From NCBI GenBank assembly GCA_016711225.1, contig JADJTK010000025.1:1-64000 (forward strand): a stretch of DNA of 64,000 nt. Direction: 5' to 3'. Shown one piece after another: positions 19,490 through 28,361 of this stretch. The stretch's first letter is position 1. Every line of letters begins with the position of its first letter. Below the pieces are notes generated by a model. The model was not told the DNA's origin. It searched no databases and saw only the letters and a list, made by a program, of their open reading frames with translations. The stretch comes from Opitutaceae bacterium. Lineage in GTDB: Bacteria > Verrucomicrobiota > Verrucomicrobiia > Opitutales > Opitutaceae. Made by a program: the position numbers and the translations under genes.

Positions 19490-20074
19490 TCAGGCGTGGG
19501 CGAGACTCTCGTGCAGGGCGTGCAGCCGGGTGCGGCCGCGCGAATCCACCACGCCGAAGCGGCTGCGCACCAGGCAGTCGCCGGCCGCCAGATTGGCATC
19601 GGTGGCGATCTTCAGGCCGGAGAACTCGGAGAGCCAGCCGGGGTTGAGCTGCTCGAGCAGCCGGGCGTCGCGGGCAGAGACGACGAGCTCGAGCCCGGTG
19701 GTCTCGGGGAACAGCTCGTCGAGGGCCTCGTGGCAGATGCGGGCCACCGTCTCCGGGGGCGGCTCCCAACCGGCGAGCAAGCGCCGGCCGATCTCCAGGG
19801 CCAGGCCGGGCAACGCGGCGCGCACTTGGTCGGCCAACCGCGTCTCGGCCTGCCGGAGACTGTCGAAAAGCCCCTCGTTGAGCTGCTGCACCTCGGAGCG
19901 CATCTCCACCATCTGCGAATCCGCGAAATGGCGCGTCTCCTCGGAGCCCTCACGGCGGGCCTGCTCGCGCAGGTCGGCCAACTCGGCCTCGGTGAGGGAG
20001 CGGGAGCGCGCGCGCACGGCGGCGGTGGCGCCAAGCAACGGACGATCGAAGACGACGAGTTTAGACAACGACAT
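19490..20074 (-). CDS. fliH: Flagellar assembly protein FliH
   Basis: Negative regulator and anchor of FliI at the C ring. 194 residues from the ATG at 20074 (MSLSKLVVFDRPL). The N-terminal half is coiled coil (EAELADLREQARREG), and the C-terminal half (VARICHEALDELFPETTGLEL and GGDCLVRSRFGVVDS-like end) resembles FliH/YscL/V-ATPase E subunits. The start overlaps the end of fliG by 14 bases. A longer frame to 20161 is the antisense of fliG-coding sequence and is rejected. Confidence 0.85.
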   Translation of the reverse strand: MSLSKLVVFDRPLLGATAAVRARSRSLTEAELADLREQARREGSEETRHFADSQMVEMRSEVQQLNEGLFDSLRQAETRLADQVRAALPGLALEIGRRLLAGWEPPPETVARICHEALDELFPETTGLELVVSARDARLLEQLNPGWLSEFSGLKIATDANLAAGDCLVRSRFGVVDSRGRTRLHALHESLAHA

Positions 20075-21116
20075 TGGATTCTTGGGCTTCGAGGGACACT
20101 TCGCCTTCCTCCTCCAAACGGCGGACCACCTGGATGATCGCATCCTGGGCCTGCTCGACATCGCGCAGGCGCACTGGCCCGAGCATCGAGATTTCCTCCT
20201 TGAGGCTCTCGGCGGCGCGCTTGGAGATGGCGCCGTAGATCTTGTTGCGCAGGCCTTCGCTGGCCGACTTCATCGAGACCGCCAGGTTCGAGGAATCCAC
20301 CTCGCGCATGACGCGCTGCAGATCCTGCAGGCTGAGGCGGTTGAGGTCCTCGAAGCCGAACATCTTCTTGCGCACCGCGGCGCCCAGGCCGGCGTTGCGC
20401 TCCTCGATCTTGGCCAGCAACGTCTTGGATACCTCCTTGTCGAGGGCGTTGAGCACGTCGGCCACGCTGCGCACCCCGCCGCTGCGATGGAAGGTGGGGC
20501 GAGCCTTCACGTCGAAGTGTTTGCCCAGGCTGCGCACGACCTTGCCGACCAGCTCCAGCGAGGTGCTCTCGATCATGCCGAGGCGCTCGACGACCTCCTC
20601 GCGCATTTCCGGGCTGAGCATGGTGAGAATCTCGGCGGCCTTCGGCGTCTCGAGATAGGAGAGCACAAAGGCGATGGTCTGCGGCTGCTCGTTCTTGATG
20701 AGATTGCAGATCTGCCGCCCCTCCATCTCGGCGATGTCCTTGATGACGTCGATGGAGGTGCCGGTGGGGCCCACGCGGCCCATGATCGAGGCGGCCTTAA
20801 AGTCGCCCTTAGCCAGCTCGAGGGTGCGCTGGGCATAGGGGCTGCCGCCAAGCACCCCCTTGGTGCTCTCCAAGATCACACTACTAAACTCCTGGATCGC
20901 CGAGCGCTGGTGCTCCACCGGGATGAGCCCGAGCTGGGTCATCTCCTTGGTGACGGCCTCGACGGTGTTGTCGTCGAAATGCTTCATCAGCTCGGCGGCC
21001 GACTCGGGGCCGATCGTGACCAGGAAGATACCCAGCTTCTTCGCGCGGGAGAACTTCTCGAAGTTCAGCGGCGCGGCATCGGCCGAGGTGGCGGGGGCTT
21101 CGGAGGCGGTGGACAT
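20061..21116 (-). CDS. fliG: Flagellar motor switch protein FliG
   Basis: Rotor protein that takes torque from the stator. 351 residues with the three FliG domains: N (KKLGIFLVTIGPESAAELMKHFDD), middle with an EHPQ-like NEQPQTIAFVLSYL motif, and C with the charged torque helix (DLNRLSLQDLQRVMREVDSSNLAVSMK). Length is normal. It starts 3 bases after the fliF stop. Confidence 0.95.
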   Translation of the reverse strand: MSTASEAPATSADAAPLNFEKFSRAKKLGIFLVTIGPESAAELMKHFDDNTVEAVTKEMTQLGLIPVEHQRSAIQEFSSVILESTKGVLGGSPYAQRTLELAKGDFKAASIMGRVGPTGTSIDVIKDIAEMEGRQICNLIKNEQPQTIAFVLSYLETPKAAEILTMLSPEMREEVVERLGMIESTSLELVGKVVRSLGKHFDVKARPTFHRSGGVRSVADVLNALDKEVSKTLLAKIEERNAGLGAAVRKKMFGFEDLNRLSLQDLQRVMREVDSSNLAVSMKSASEGLRNKIYGAISKRAAESLKEEISMLGPVRLRDVEQAQDAIIQVVRRLEEEGEVSLEAQESNVVV

Positions 21117-21119
21117 GCG

Positions 21120-22703
21120 TCAGGATTGTTTGTTGATCGCCACCCAGTCGCGCAGGGCGGTGCCCACGTTGGTGGGCTTCTGCCGGATCAGCTCGTTGAT
21201 GAGCTCGGGGGTGATCGAGCCGGGATTGCTGCCGACGCTGCGTCCGTCGGGCGAGGGCAACTCGCGTAACAACTCCACGGGCACAGCCTCGGGCTTCTCG
21301 CGGCCGAGCCGGCGCAGGAAGAAGAGCACCAGCGCGGCGGCGGCCAGCAGCGGCAGGAAACGCAGCGCAGTATCAGCATAGGGCTGCCACTTGTTCTGCT
21401 GGCGCAGCTGTTCGGCCTGGATGGCCAGCGGCTCGGCGGGGAAAGCAACCTCCTGCAGGGCGACGACGTTCTCGGCGGTGACGCCGGCGCCGAGCTTCAC
21501 CCCGAGGGCGTTGACGACGAGTTGACGCAGCGTAGTGAGCTCGGCCGGGGTGCGCGGCTGGGGTTGGGGATTGGCGGGATCGGCGCTCGGGCGCTGGTTG
21601 AGGAAAACGGCGGCGGTGATCGAACGGATCGTACCCGGGGTGCGCGTGATCGAGGTACGCGTGGAATTGATCTCGTAGCTGGTGGTGCGGTTCTTGCGCG
21701 TCTGCTCGGTGCGCGTCTGCGGGGCGGCCGCCCCTCCGGCGGTGGCCGCTCCGGCCGCGGCGGCATCGGGCACGTTGGCGGCGGTGCCCGCCACCCCGCC
21801 GGTGCGCCCTTCGGCGGAGGCACTGTTGTCCTCGGTGTTGGTCTGGGAGCGCACGACCTGCCCCTCGGGATCAAACTTCTCCTCGGCGATAGTGGTGGCG
21901 TCGGTGTCGACTTCGGCGGAGACGCGCACGATCGCGTTGCCGGCGCCCACGGCCGCCGAGAGCATCGACTCGACCTTGCGCGCGAAGTAGTCCTCCACGC
22001 TCTGGCGGTAGCGAATCTGACTCGACGCGGTGGTGAGCAGCGGGTCGCTCTTGAGCTCCTCGGAGAGCACCCGGCCGCGGTTGTCGACCACGGCGACCGC
22101 GTCGGGCAGCAGGCCCTGCACGGAGTTGGAGACGAGGTGGCGGATGGCGTTGACCTGGTCGGCCGAGATGCGGCCGCCGCCCAGCTCGATGAAGACCGAG
22201 GCGCTGGGTTTGATCGACTGGTCGACGAGCAGCAGACGATTCTCGGGCTGCACGATGAGCACCCGGGCGCTACGCACACCCTCCAGTTGCGAGATGGTGC
22301 GGCTGAGTTCGCCCTGCAGGGCGCGCGCGTAGTTGGTACGCTGGACAAAGTCGGAGACGCCGAAGTTGCCCTTGTCGAAGATCTCGAAGCCGATGCCGTC
22401 CCCGCTCGGGATGCCTTTGCCAGCGAGATCCATGCGCAGGCGGTGGACCTGCTCGACGGGCACATACACCGCCCCCCCCTCGATCCGATGCGGGATGCCG
22501 CTGGCCTGCAGCTGGCTGATCACCGCGGAGGCGTCCTTCTCGCCCAGTCGCCCGTAGAGCAACTGGTAGTCGGGGCGGCGCGACCAGCTCACCAGGGCGG
22601 CGAGGCCGGCCACCACGACCATCGCGGCGATCGCCAGCGACACGCGCTGGTTGGCTCCGAGGTGGCCCCAGAGGGCGAGGAGTGATTGGTAGAAAGATCT
22701 CAT
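21120..22703 (-). CDS. fliF: Flagellar MS-ring protein FliF
   Basis: Forms the MS ring in the inner membrane. 527 residues with two membrane helices (near 20-38 and 447-465, FLPLLAAAALVLFFLRRL) flanking the periplasmic ring-building motifs. SGIPHRIEGGAVYVP and GIPSGDGIGFEIFDKGNFG are FliF signatures. A Gly/Ala-rich unstructured stretch near 275-305 lies in the beta-collar region. The cytoplasmic tail binds FliG. Confidence 0.95.
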   Translation of the reverse strand: MRSFYQSLLALWGHLGANQRVSLAIAAMVVVAGLAALVSWSRRPDYQLLYGRLGEKDASAVISQLQASGIPHRIEGGAVYVPVEQVHRLRMDLAGKGIPSGDGIGFEIFDKGNFGVSDFVQRTNYARALQGELSRTISQLEGVRSARVLIVQPENRLLLVDQSIKPSASVFIELGGGRISADQVNAIRHLVSNSVQGLLPDAVAVVDNRGRVLSEELKSDPLLTTASSQIRYRQSVEDYFARKVESMLSAAVGAGNAIVRVSAEVDTDATTIAEEKFDPEGQVVRSQTNTEDNSASAEGRTGGVAGTAANVPDAAAAGAATAGGAAAPQTRTEQTRKNRTTSYEINSTRTSITRTPGTIRSITAAVFLNQRPSADPANPQPQPRTPAELTTLRQLVVNALGVKLGAGVTAENVVALQEVAFPAEPLAIQAEQLRQQNKWQPYADTALRFLPLLAAAALVLFFLRRLGREKPEAVPVELLRELPSPDGRSVGSNPGSITPELINELIRQKPTNVGTALRDWVAINKQS

Positions 22704-22737
22704 TCGGGGGAAGGGGGGAAATCAGCGCGGTACGGCC

Positions 22738-23076
22738 TCACACCGGCATGCGCATCAACTCCTGGTACGACTCGACGAGCTTGTTACGCACCTCGACCAT
22801 GAGGTTGAGGGCCAGCGAGGATTCCTGCAGCGAAATCATCGCGTTGTGCAGCTGGTCGGACTTCCCGACCATGACGTCCTGGGTCGCGGCGGCAGCGGCT
22901 TGCCGGGTGCTGTCGACCTCATCGACCAGCTTGGTGAAGAGGCTGCCGAACTGGTGGGCGCCGCCGAGGGCGCCGGCCTGCTCCGGGCCGGCCGGGCGGG
23001 TGGCCCGGTCGAGCCGGGACGGGGCGATGGTCGGGGGGGCGACAGGAGTGAAGCTTGAACCGATGGGGCTGATCAT
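22738..23076 (-). CDS. fliE: Flagellar hook-basal body protein FliE
   Basis: Rod adaptor joining the MS ring to the rod. 112 residues. The C-terminal half FGSLFTKLVDEVDSTRQAA and LHNAMISLQESSLALNLMVEVRNKLVESYQELMRMPV (given in part) is the FliE signature ending in the canonical MPV. The first 40 residues are variable. It lies between flgC and fliF, the standard flgB-flgC-fliE order. Confidence 0.92.
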   Translation of the reverse strand: MISPIGSSFTPVAPPTIAPSRLDRATRPAGPEQAGALGGAHQFGSLFTKLVDEVDSTRQAAAAATQDVMVGKSDQLHNAMISLQESSLALNLMVEVRNKLVESYQELMRMPV

Positions 23077-23109
23077 GGCGCGGAGGGCGGGGGTTACGCA
23101 GCGGTCATT

Positions 23110-23535
23110 TCAGCGGCCGATCTCGAGGGTGCGGGTGACCATCTCGCGGCCGGATTTCACCACGGAGAGATTGGCTTCGTAAGCGCGAGTGGCGGAGATG
23201 AGGTCGACCATTTCCATGGCCATATTCACATTGGGCATCTGCACGAAGCCGGCGGCGTCCGCGTCGGGATGGCCGGGATTGTGCACCCGCGGCCCCTGCT
23301 GCGGATCGGCGGAGACGCGCGAGACATGCACGCCGCGCAGGGCCGGGGAAGTGGCGCTGTCGCCCACCCGCTTGATCAGCTCGGCCTCGAAGGACACGAC
23401 TTGGCGCGAATACGCGCGGCCGTCGCTGCCGCGGGTGGTCTGGGCGTTGGCGATGTTCTGCGCGATGACATCCAGCCGCGTGCGCTGGGCCTGGAGGCCG
23501 CCGGCGGCCGCTGCGATACCGGGGATGATGTCCAT
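23110..23535 (-). CDS. flgC: Flagellar basal-body rod protein FlgC
   Basis: Proximal rod protein of 141 residues. LDVIAQNIANAQTTRG is the flagellar axial N-terminal motif, and HNPGHPDADAAGFVQMPNVN followed by MEMVDLISATRAYEANL is typical of FlgC. Length is normal. Confidence 0.93.
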   Translation of the reverse strand: MDIIPGIAAAAGGLQAQRTRLDVIAQNIANAQTTRGSDGRAYSRQVVSFEAELIKRVGDSATSPALRGVHVSRVSADPQQGPRVHNPGHPDADAAGFVQMPNVNMAMEMVDLISATRAYEANLSVVKSGREMVTRTLEIGR

Positions 23536-23585
23536 GGCTTGGGGGTGAAGGGGTTGGGGACCGTGGGGGGCGATCCACGATGGGC

Positions 23586-23969
23586 TCAGCCGGCGGCGCG
23601 ACCGGTGATGGCAGTACGCAGCGAGCGGATATCGTGGGTGATCACCTGCGAGAGAAACCCGTGGTCGTTGGCGTTACGCCCGAGCAACATCAGCTCCTTC
23701 TCCACCTCGACGTTGTTGCCATCAGGCCGCTGGGACTTGGCGGTGATGTCCTCGACCAACTGGGGCAGCAGTTTCTGCAGCTCCCCAGGGCCGCGCTGGA
23801 TGGCCGCTTGGAGCTGGGCGGAAAACGAGGGAGCGAGATCGACGCGCTTGTAGCCGGGGGTCTCGGCGTTGGCGATGTTGGCAGCCAAAGCCTGCTGGCG
23901 CAGCACGGTCGCATCCATCATCTGACGGGCGACCTGGTAGTTCTGGTTTTTGAACAGGGCTTCGATCAT
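23586..23969 (-). CDS. flgB: Flagellar basal-body rod protein FlgB
   Basis: Proximal rod protein and first gene of the operon. 127 residues. RQQALAANIANAETPGYKRVD is the axial motif, and NNVEVEKELMLLGRNANDHGFLSQV is the C-terminal signature. The start codon follows a sigma-54-like promoter so closely that the transcript would have a very short leader. Confidence 0.92.
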   Translation of the reverse strand: MIEALFKNQNYQVARQMMDATVLRQQALAANIANAETPGYKRVDLAPSFSAQLQAAIQRGPGELQKLLPQLVEDITAKSQRPDGNNVEVEKELMLLGRNANDHGFLSQVITHDIRSLRTAITGRAAG

Positions 23970-23984
23970 GCGGAGGCTCGTTTA

Positions 23985-23999
23985 GCAATGGTGGTGCCA
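23985..23999 (-). promoter_or_regulatory. Sigma-54-type (-24/-12) promoter before flgB
   Basis: On the minus strand the sequence TGGCAC-CACCA-TTGC matches the RpoN consensus (TGGCAC, 5-base spacer, TTGC) exactly in both elements and spacing. The flgB ATG begins 16 bases after it, so transcription would begin within about 5 bases of the start codon. No enhancer-binding protein gene is seen here. Confidence 0.6.
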
Positions 24000-24232
24000 A
24001 CGCCCTCGGCGCTGCCACAGCTTGCTGGAGTTGTGCAAGTTAGGTGATTCGCACCCGGGATGAAGGCCAGGCTGGTGCCGCCGGCTCCCTCCTGTGTCGG
24101 TCCGACTGGAACAGCCCCCGGCAGAATCTGCCGCCGCCGGCGCCCAGGACCGCCGCAGGTCGACGGATTTGCACAAACTCCCCAAGCTCGCGCTTCATTC
24201 CCCTCCATCCGCGCCGATAGCACCCCATTACC

Positions 24233-25060
24233 ATGATTCGACGGGAGGACTACGAGTTCATCCGCACGCTGGTCTACGACTACAGCCGCATCAATCTGGG
24301 CACCGACAAGCAGGAGCTTGTTTCGGCCCGGATCGGCAAACGGCTGCGTGCACTCAATCTGCCCAGTATCACCGAATACTGCGAATTGCTGCGCCGCCCG
24401 GAAGGCGCCGAGGAGCTAAGCAACCTCATCGACGTCATCTCGACCAATCACACCTTCTTTTTTCGCGAGCCAGCGCACTTCGAGTTCGTCGAAAAGCACA
24501 TCGTACCGGAAGCCACGGCCGAGAAATCGCCGCACCGGCGCAGCACTTTCCGCATGTGGAGCGCGGCCAGCAGTTCGGGCGAGGAGGTCTACTCCATCGC
24601 CATTCTCCTCGCCGAACTCAGCCTGAGCCGCCCTGGTTGGAACTGGCAACTGGAGGCCACCGACATCTCCACGCGCATTCTCAAACGCGCCCGCGAGGCG
24701 ATCTACCCCGAGGAATCGGTGGCCAAGGTACGCCCCGAGCTCATCAAGAAATACTTCCAGAAAGGTCTCGGTCCCCAGGAGGGCAACTACCGAGTCAAGA
24801 CCGAACTGGGCAACCGCGTGACCTTCCGCCACCTCAACCTGCTCGGCCCCGCGTATCCCTTCAACGAGCCCTTCCACGCCATTTTCTGCCGCAACGTGAT
24901 GATCTATTTCGACCGCCCCACCCAGGAGGAGTTGGTCCGCCGCCTCTCCGAACGCCTCGTGCCAGGCGGCTACCTACTGGTGGGCCACTCCGAAAGCCTC
25001 ACCGGCATCCACCACCGTCTCAAAATGGTTAAGCCGGCCATCTACCAACTTCCCGCCTGA
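24233..25060 (+). CDS. cheR: Chemotaxis protein methyltransferase CheR
   Basis: Methylates glutamates on chemoreceptors using SAM. 275 residues. The N-terminal CheR helical domain is followed by SNLIDVISTNHTFFFREPAHF, the SAM site MWSAASSSGEEVYSIA, YFDRPTQEELVRRL and GGYLLVGHSESLTG. Length is normal. It is transcribed divergently from the flagellar operon and is followed 13 bases later by cheB. Confidence 0.92.
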   Translation: MIRREDYEFIRTLVYDYSRINLGTDKQELVSARIGKRLRALNLPSITEYCELLRRPEGAEELSNLIDVISTNHTFFFREPAHFEFVEKHIVPEATAEKSPHRRSTFRMWSAASSSGEEVYSIAILLAELSLSRPGWNWQLEATDISTRILKRAREAIYPEESVAKVRPELIKKYFQKGLGPQEGNYRVKTELGNRVTFRHLNLLGPAYPFNEPFHAIFCRNVMIYFDRPTQEELVRRLSERLVPGGYLLVGHSESLTGIHHRLKMVKPAIYQLPA

Positions 25061-25073
25061 GCTCCGCGCCACC

Positions 25074-26285
25074 ATGGTCTTCGATTCCAACCGCCGGATC
25101 CGGGTGCTCGTAGTCGACGATTCGGCGACCGTGCGACGCATGGTCACCGATGCCCTCAGCACCGACCCCGAAATCGAGGTCGTGGGCACGGCGATCGACC
25201 CCTATATCGCCAAGGACAAAATCCTCTCCCTCAAGCCCGATGTGATCACGCTCGACTTGGAGATGCCGCGCATGGACGGGCTCACCTTCCTGCGCATCCT
25301 CATGGAGCGCCATCCCATCCCCGTTGTCATCATGAGCTCGCTCACCCAACCCGGCTCGGCCAAGGCGCTGGAAGCCCTGCAGGTGGGGGCCATCGAGGTG
25401 CTCGGCAAACCGGGCTCCGCGTATTCGATCGGCGACCTCGGCCCACAGTTGATCCAAAAGATCAAGGCCGCCGCCCAAGCCCGCCTGCGGCGCCCTACGG
25501 CCCAAGTGGCGGAGCCTCCTCCCCCGCCCCCTTCGGCCCCCGCCGTGCCCTCTGCCGGAGCCCCGCCCCCGCTGGCACCCCGCCCTCCCACGCCTCTGCG
25601 GCCGCCCTCGGCCCCCGCACATGCACCTTCCGCCTACACCCCGCAGCGGGTGACAATTGGAGCGCCCATCATCAAGGCTCCCCTCATCGGCGGCCCGCCC
25701 GCCGGTTCCCGCAAACTCATCCTCATCGGCGCCTCCACCGGCGGCACCGAGGCCATCCGCGAAGTGCTGCAACGCCTGCCGGCCAACCTGCCGCCCATCG
25801 CCATCGTCCAGCACATCCCCGCCACCTTCTCACGCGCCTTCGCCGACCGTCTCAACGCCCTGTGCGAGATGGAGGTACGCGAAGCCAAGGACGGCGATGA
25901 GTTCCGCCCCGGCTTGGCCCTGGTGGCACCGGGCAACTTCCACCTGCTCATCCAACGCGTCGGCGCCCGCTACACCGCCCGCGTCACCACCGGTCCGATG
26001 GTCTGGCACCAACGCCCCGCCGTCGACCTGTTGTTCAAATCCGCCGTCGACTCCGCCGGGCCGCATGTCGTGGCCGCGTTGCTCACCGGCATGGGCAAGG
26101 ACGGCGCCGACGGTCTCCTGGAACTACGTCAACGCGGCGCGCGCACCTACGCCCAGGATGAGAACTCCTGCGTCGTCTACGGCATGCCCAAGGCCGCCCA
26201 TGACATCGGCGCCGCCGAGCGCATGGTCCCGCTCGACCGTATGCACGAGGCCATCCTTAGCGGCTTGGCCCAAGTGACCGACTAG
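25074..26285 (+). CDS. cheB: Chemotaxis response regulator protein-glutamate methylesterase CheB
   Basis: Removes receptor methyl groups. 403 residues. The receiver domain has the phospho-acceptor Asp61 (LDLEMPRMDGL). A Pro/Ala-rich linker of some 60 residues (about 145-205) is longer than usual. The methylesterase domain carries the catalytic triad Ser221 (GASTGG), His247 (VQHIP) and Asp343 (GMGKDGADG). It forms a unit with cheR, opposite in action. Confidence 0.94.
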   Translation: MVFDSNRRIRVLVVDDSATVRRMVTDALSTDPEIEVVGTAIDPYIAKDKILSLKPDVITLDLEMPRMDGLTFLRILMERHPIPVVIMSSLTQPGSAKALEALQVGAIEVLGKPGSAYSIGDLGPQLIQKIKAAAQARLRRPTAQVAEPPPPPPSAPAVPSAGAPPPLAPRPPTPLRPPSAPAHAPSAYTPQRVTIGAPIIKAPLIGGPPAGSRKLILIGASTGGTEAIREVLQRLPANLPPIAIVQHIPATFSRAFADRLNALCEMEVREAKDGDEFRPGLALVAPGNFHLLIQRVGARYTARVTTGPMVWHQRPAVDLLFKSAVDSAGPHVVAALLTGMGKDGADGLLELRQRGARTYAQDENSCVVYGMPKAAHDIGAAERMVPLDRMHEAILSGLAQVTD

Positions 26286-26351
26286 GCGTGCCGATCTCCG
26301 CGACTGGGCCCCAACGGCCGGCTTCGCGTTTTTCATCCCTGCACTTCCCTT

Positions 26352-28361
26352 TTGAACGAAAGCTTGCACACTCCCGCGCGGATGAGTCCTACCCCCACGA
26401 CGGTTGCCCCAACGCCGGCCTCCGCGACCAATCGGCCCGTCTGCGAGTTCGCCCAATTTGTCACCGATGACCTCGGTGTCGTGGAGCGTTGTCGTCTCAT
26501 CGGCACGGAGGCGATTTGGGGCGAACCCGGCCAGGTCGTGGGCCGTGACCTCCTCGACCTGCTCCGCCATACCAACCCCACTTGGGTCGAACTGCTGCCC
26601 ACCGCCCCGGGCGAGGGGCCCGACACCGTTTTCCTGCCCGTCCCCACCGAACAGGCCACCGGTTTCGGCTACCGCCTGCACCGCCTCGCCTTGGCCGAGG
26701 GCTACGTGTTCACCATCTCACCGGAGCTCTCCCCGGCCGCCTCGCTCGGCCGCGAAGGCTTCGCCGGCCTCGCCCAGCGCCCGGATACCTTCGCCCAGCT
26801 CTTCCTGCGTCATTGCCAGCTGGAGAGCCGGATGCAGAACTACTTGGTCAACTTCCCCGGCGTGGTCTTCAGCCAGCGCAGCGACCTCTCCTTCAGCTAC
26901 CTGGGCCCCCGCGCCGAGGAACTGACCGGCATCCCCCCCGCCCTGCTCAGCAAAGACGGCCACGCCTTCGAACAGCTCATCCACGAGTCCGACCGCGAGG
27001 CCTACGCTAAGGAATCCACCGCCCACTCCGCCGGGCGCGCCTTCGCCCTCACCTACCGCATCCAGCACGCGCGTACCGGCCAAGTCCGCCACATCATGGA
27101 TGTGCGCAACCCCGTGCAATCAGCCAGCGGCCTGCCCCTGGGCTGCGACGGCATGTGGCTCGACATCACCCGCCAGAAGGTCGCCGAGCTGCGCCTTAAC
27201 GAGAACGGCTGGAAGGAGACCCTCGCCGTGCTCACCAGCGGCCTGCTCCACGATTTCGGCAATCTGCTCAGCGGCATCTATTCACTCAGCGAGCTCTACC
27301 ACGCCCAACTCACCAACGACCCCTCCATGTCCGAGGGGCTAGGCATGATCAAGGAGCACGCCCGCCAGGCCCAGGTCCTGGTGCGCAAGATCAGCTCGCT
27401 CAACCGCGACACCATCGGCCGGCGCAACTACTACTCGCTCAACCGCCTCACCCGCGAACAGCTCGAGCTCATCGGCCCCATCCTGCCCAAGGGCATCAAA
27501 CTCTCCACCAGCTTCCCACCCGAGGAGATCCCCGTCTACCTCGACGAGGTCGCCTTCCGCCAGGCGTTGGTCAACTTCGCCATCAACGCCCGCGACGCCA
27601 TGGGCTCCCAAGGCGGCATCTGCATCCAGCTCCACGCCCCCGCCCGCGCCGAGGATTTCGCCGACGTCACCTTCCGCAGCCCTCCCAACTGGCGCCGCCA
27701 CTACACCGCCTTGGTTTTCGGCGACAGCGGCTGCGGCATCCCCACCGAGAAGCTCTCCAAGGTCTTCGATCCCTTCTATACCACCAAGCAGACCGACCGC
27801 GGCACCGGCCTGGGCCTCTACACCGCCCAGCTCTTCGCCGAGAACGAGCGCGGCCACATCGGCGCCCGCAGCCGCCTGGGGGTGGGTACCGACATGGTTC
27901 TCCTGCTGCCCATCGCCACACTCAACGACGACGGCTCGCCCGCCCCCTCCGATGAGTCCGAGGAACCCGTCGTCGAGACTCCCGCCGCCCGCCGCCCCTG
28001 TGTGCTGCTGCACACCCCCGGCCAGATGCCCGCCGCCCGCCTCGAGGACGCCCTGCGCGCCCGCGATTGGGAGGTGCGCAACACCCTCGCCTTCGAGGAA
28101 ATCCGCGTCTTCCTCGCCGAAAAGGGCGCCGGCCTCGATCTGCTCTTCATCAACCAGCCCGAAACCGACGCCGAGCTGCCCCGCCTGCTTGAGCTCGTCC
28201 GCCACGAGCAACCGCGCCTGCGCATCGCCCTGGAAATCACCGGCCAAAACCCCGACGAAATCCCCTCGGAAATACGCCGCCGCGTCGATGTGCTCTTGCG
28301 GCCCAATCGCCCCGAGACTGAGATCGTCGCCGAACTGGCCCGACACCTCCCCCCCCGATGA
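26352..28361 (+). CDS. PAS sensor histidine kinase with pseudo-receiver tail
   Basis: A soluble sensor kinase of up to 669 residues; MSPTPTTVAPT, ten codons in, is another start. A PAS-like N-terminal region precedes a PAS domain near 195-300 (FSYLGPRAEELTGIPPALL and YRIQHARTGQVRHIMDVRN). The H-box is LLHDFGNLLSGIYSL, of the HDFNN class. The ATPase shows FGDSGCGIPTEKLSKVFDPFYTTKQTDRGTGLGLYTAQLF, given in part. Residues 545-669 fold like a receiver in pattern but lack the phospho-Asp (LLFINQPETDAELPRLLELV). It has no membrane helix and overlaps the next gene by 4 bases. Confidence 0.85.
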   Translation: MNESLHTPARMSPTPTTVAPTPASATNRPVCEFAQFVTDDLGVVERCRLIGTEAIWGEPGQVVGRDLLDLLRHTNPTWVELLPTAPGEGPDTVFLPVPTEQATGFGYRLHRLALAEGYVFTISPELSPAASLGREGFAGLAQRPDTFAQLFLRHCQLESRMQNYLVNFPGVVFSQRSDLSFSYLGPRAEELTGIPPALLSKDGHAFEQLIHESDREAYAKESTAHSAGRAFALTYRIQHARTGQVRHIMDVRNPVQSASGLPLGCDGMWLDITRQKVAELRLNENGWKETLAVLTSGLLHDFGNLLSGIYSLSELYHAQLTNDPSMSEGLGMIKEHARQAQVLVRKISSLNRDTIGRRNYYSLNRLTREQLELIGPILPKGIKLSTSFPPEEIPVYLDEVAFRQALVNFAINARDAMGSQGGICIQLHAPARAEDFADVTFRSPPNWRRHYTALVFGDSGCGIPTEKLSKVFDPFYTTKQTDRGTGLGLYTAQLFAENERGHIGARSRLGVGTDMVLLLPIATLNDDGSPAPSDESEEPVVETPAARRPCVLLHTPGQMPAARLEDALRARDWEVRNTLAFEEIRVFLAEKGAGLDLLFINQPETDAELPRLLELVRHEQPRLRIALEITGQNPDEIPSEIRRRVDVLLRPNRPETEIVAELARHLPPR

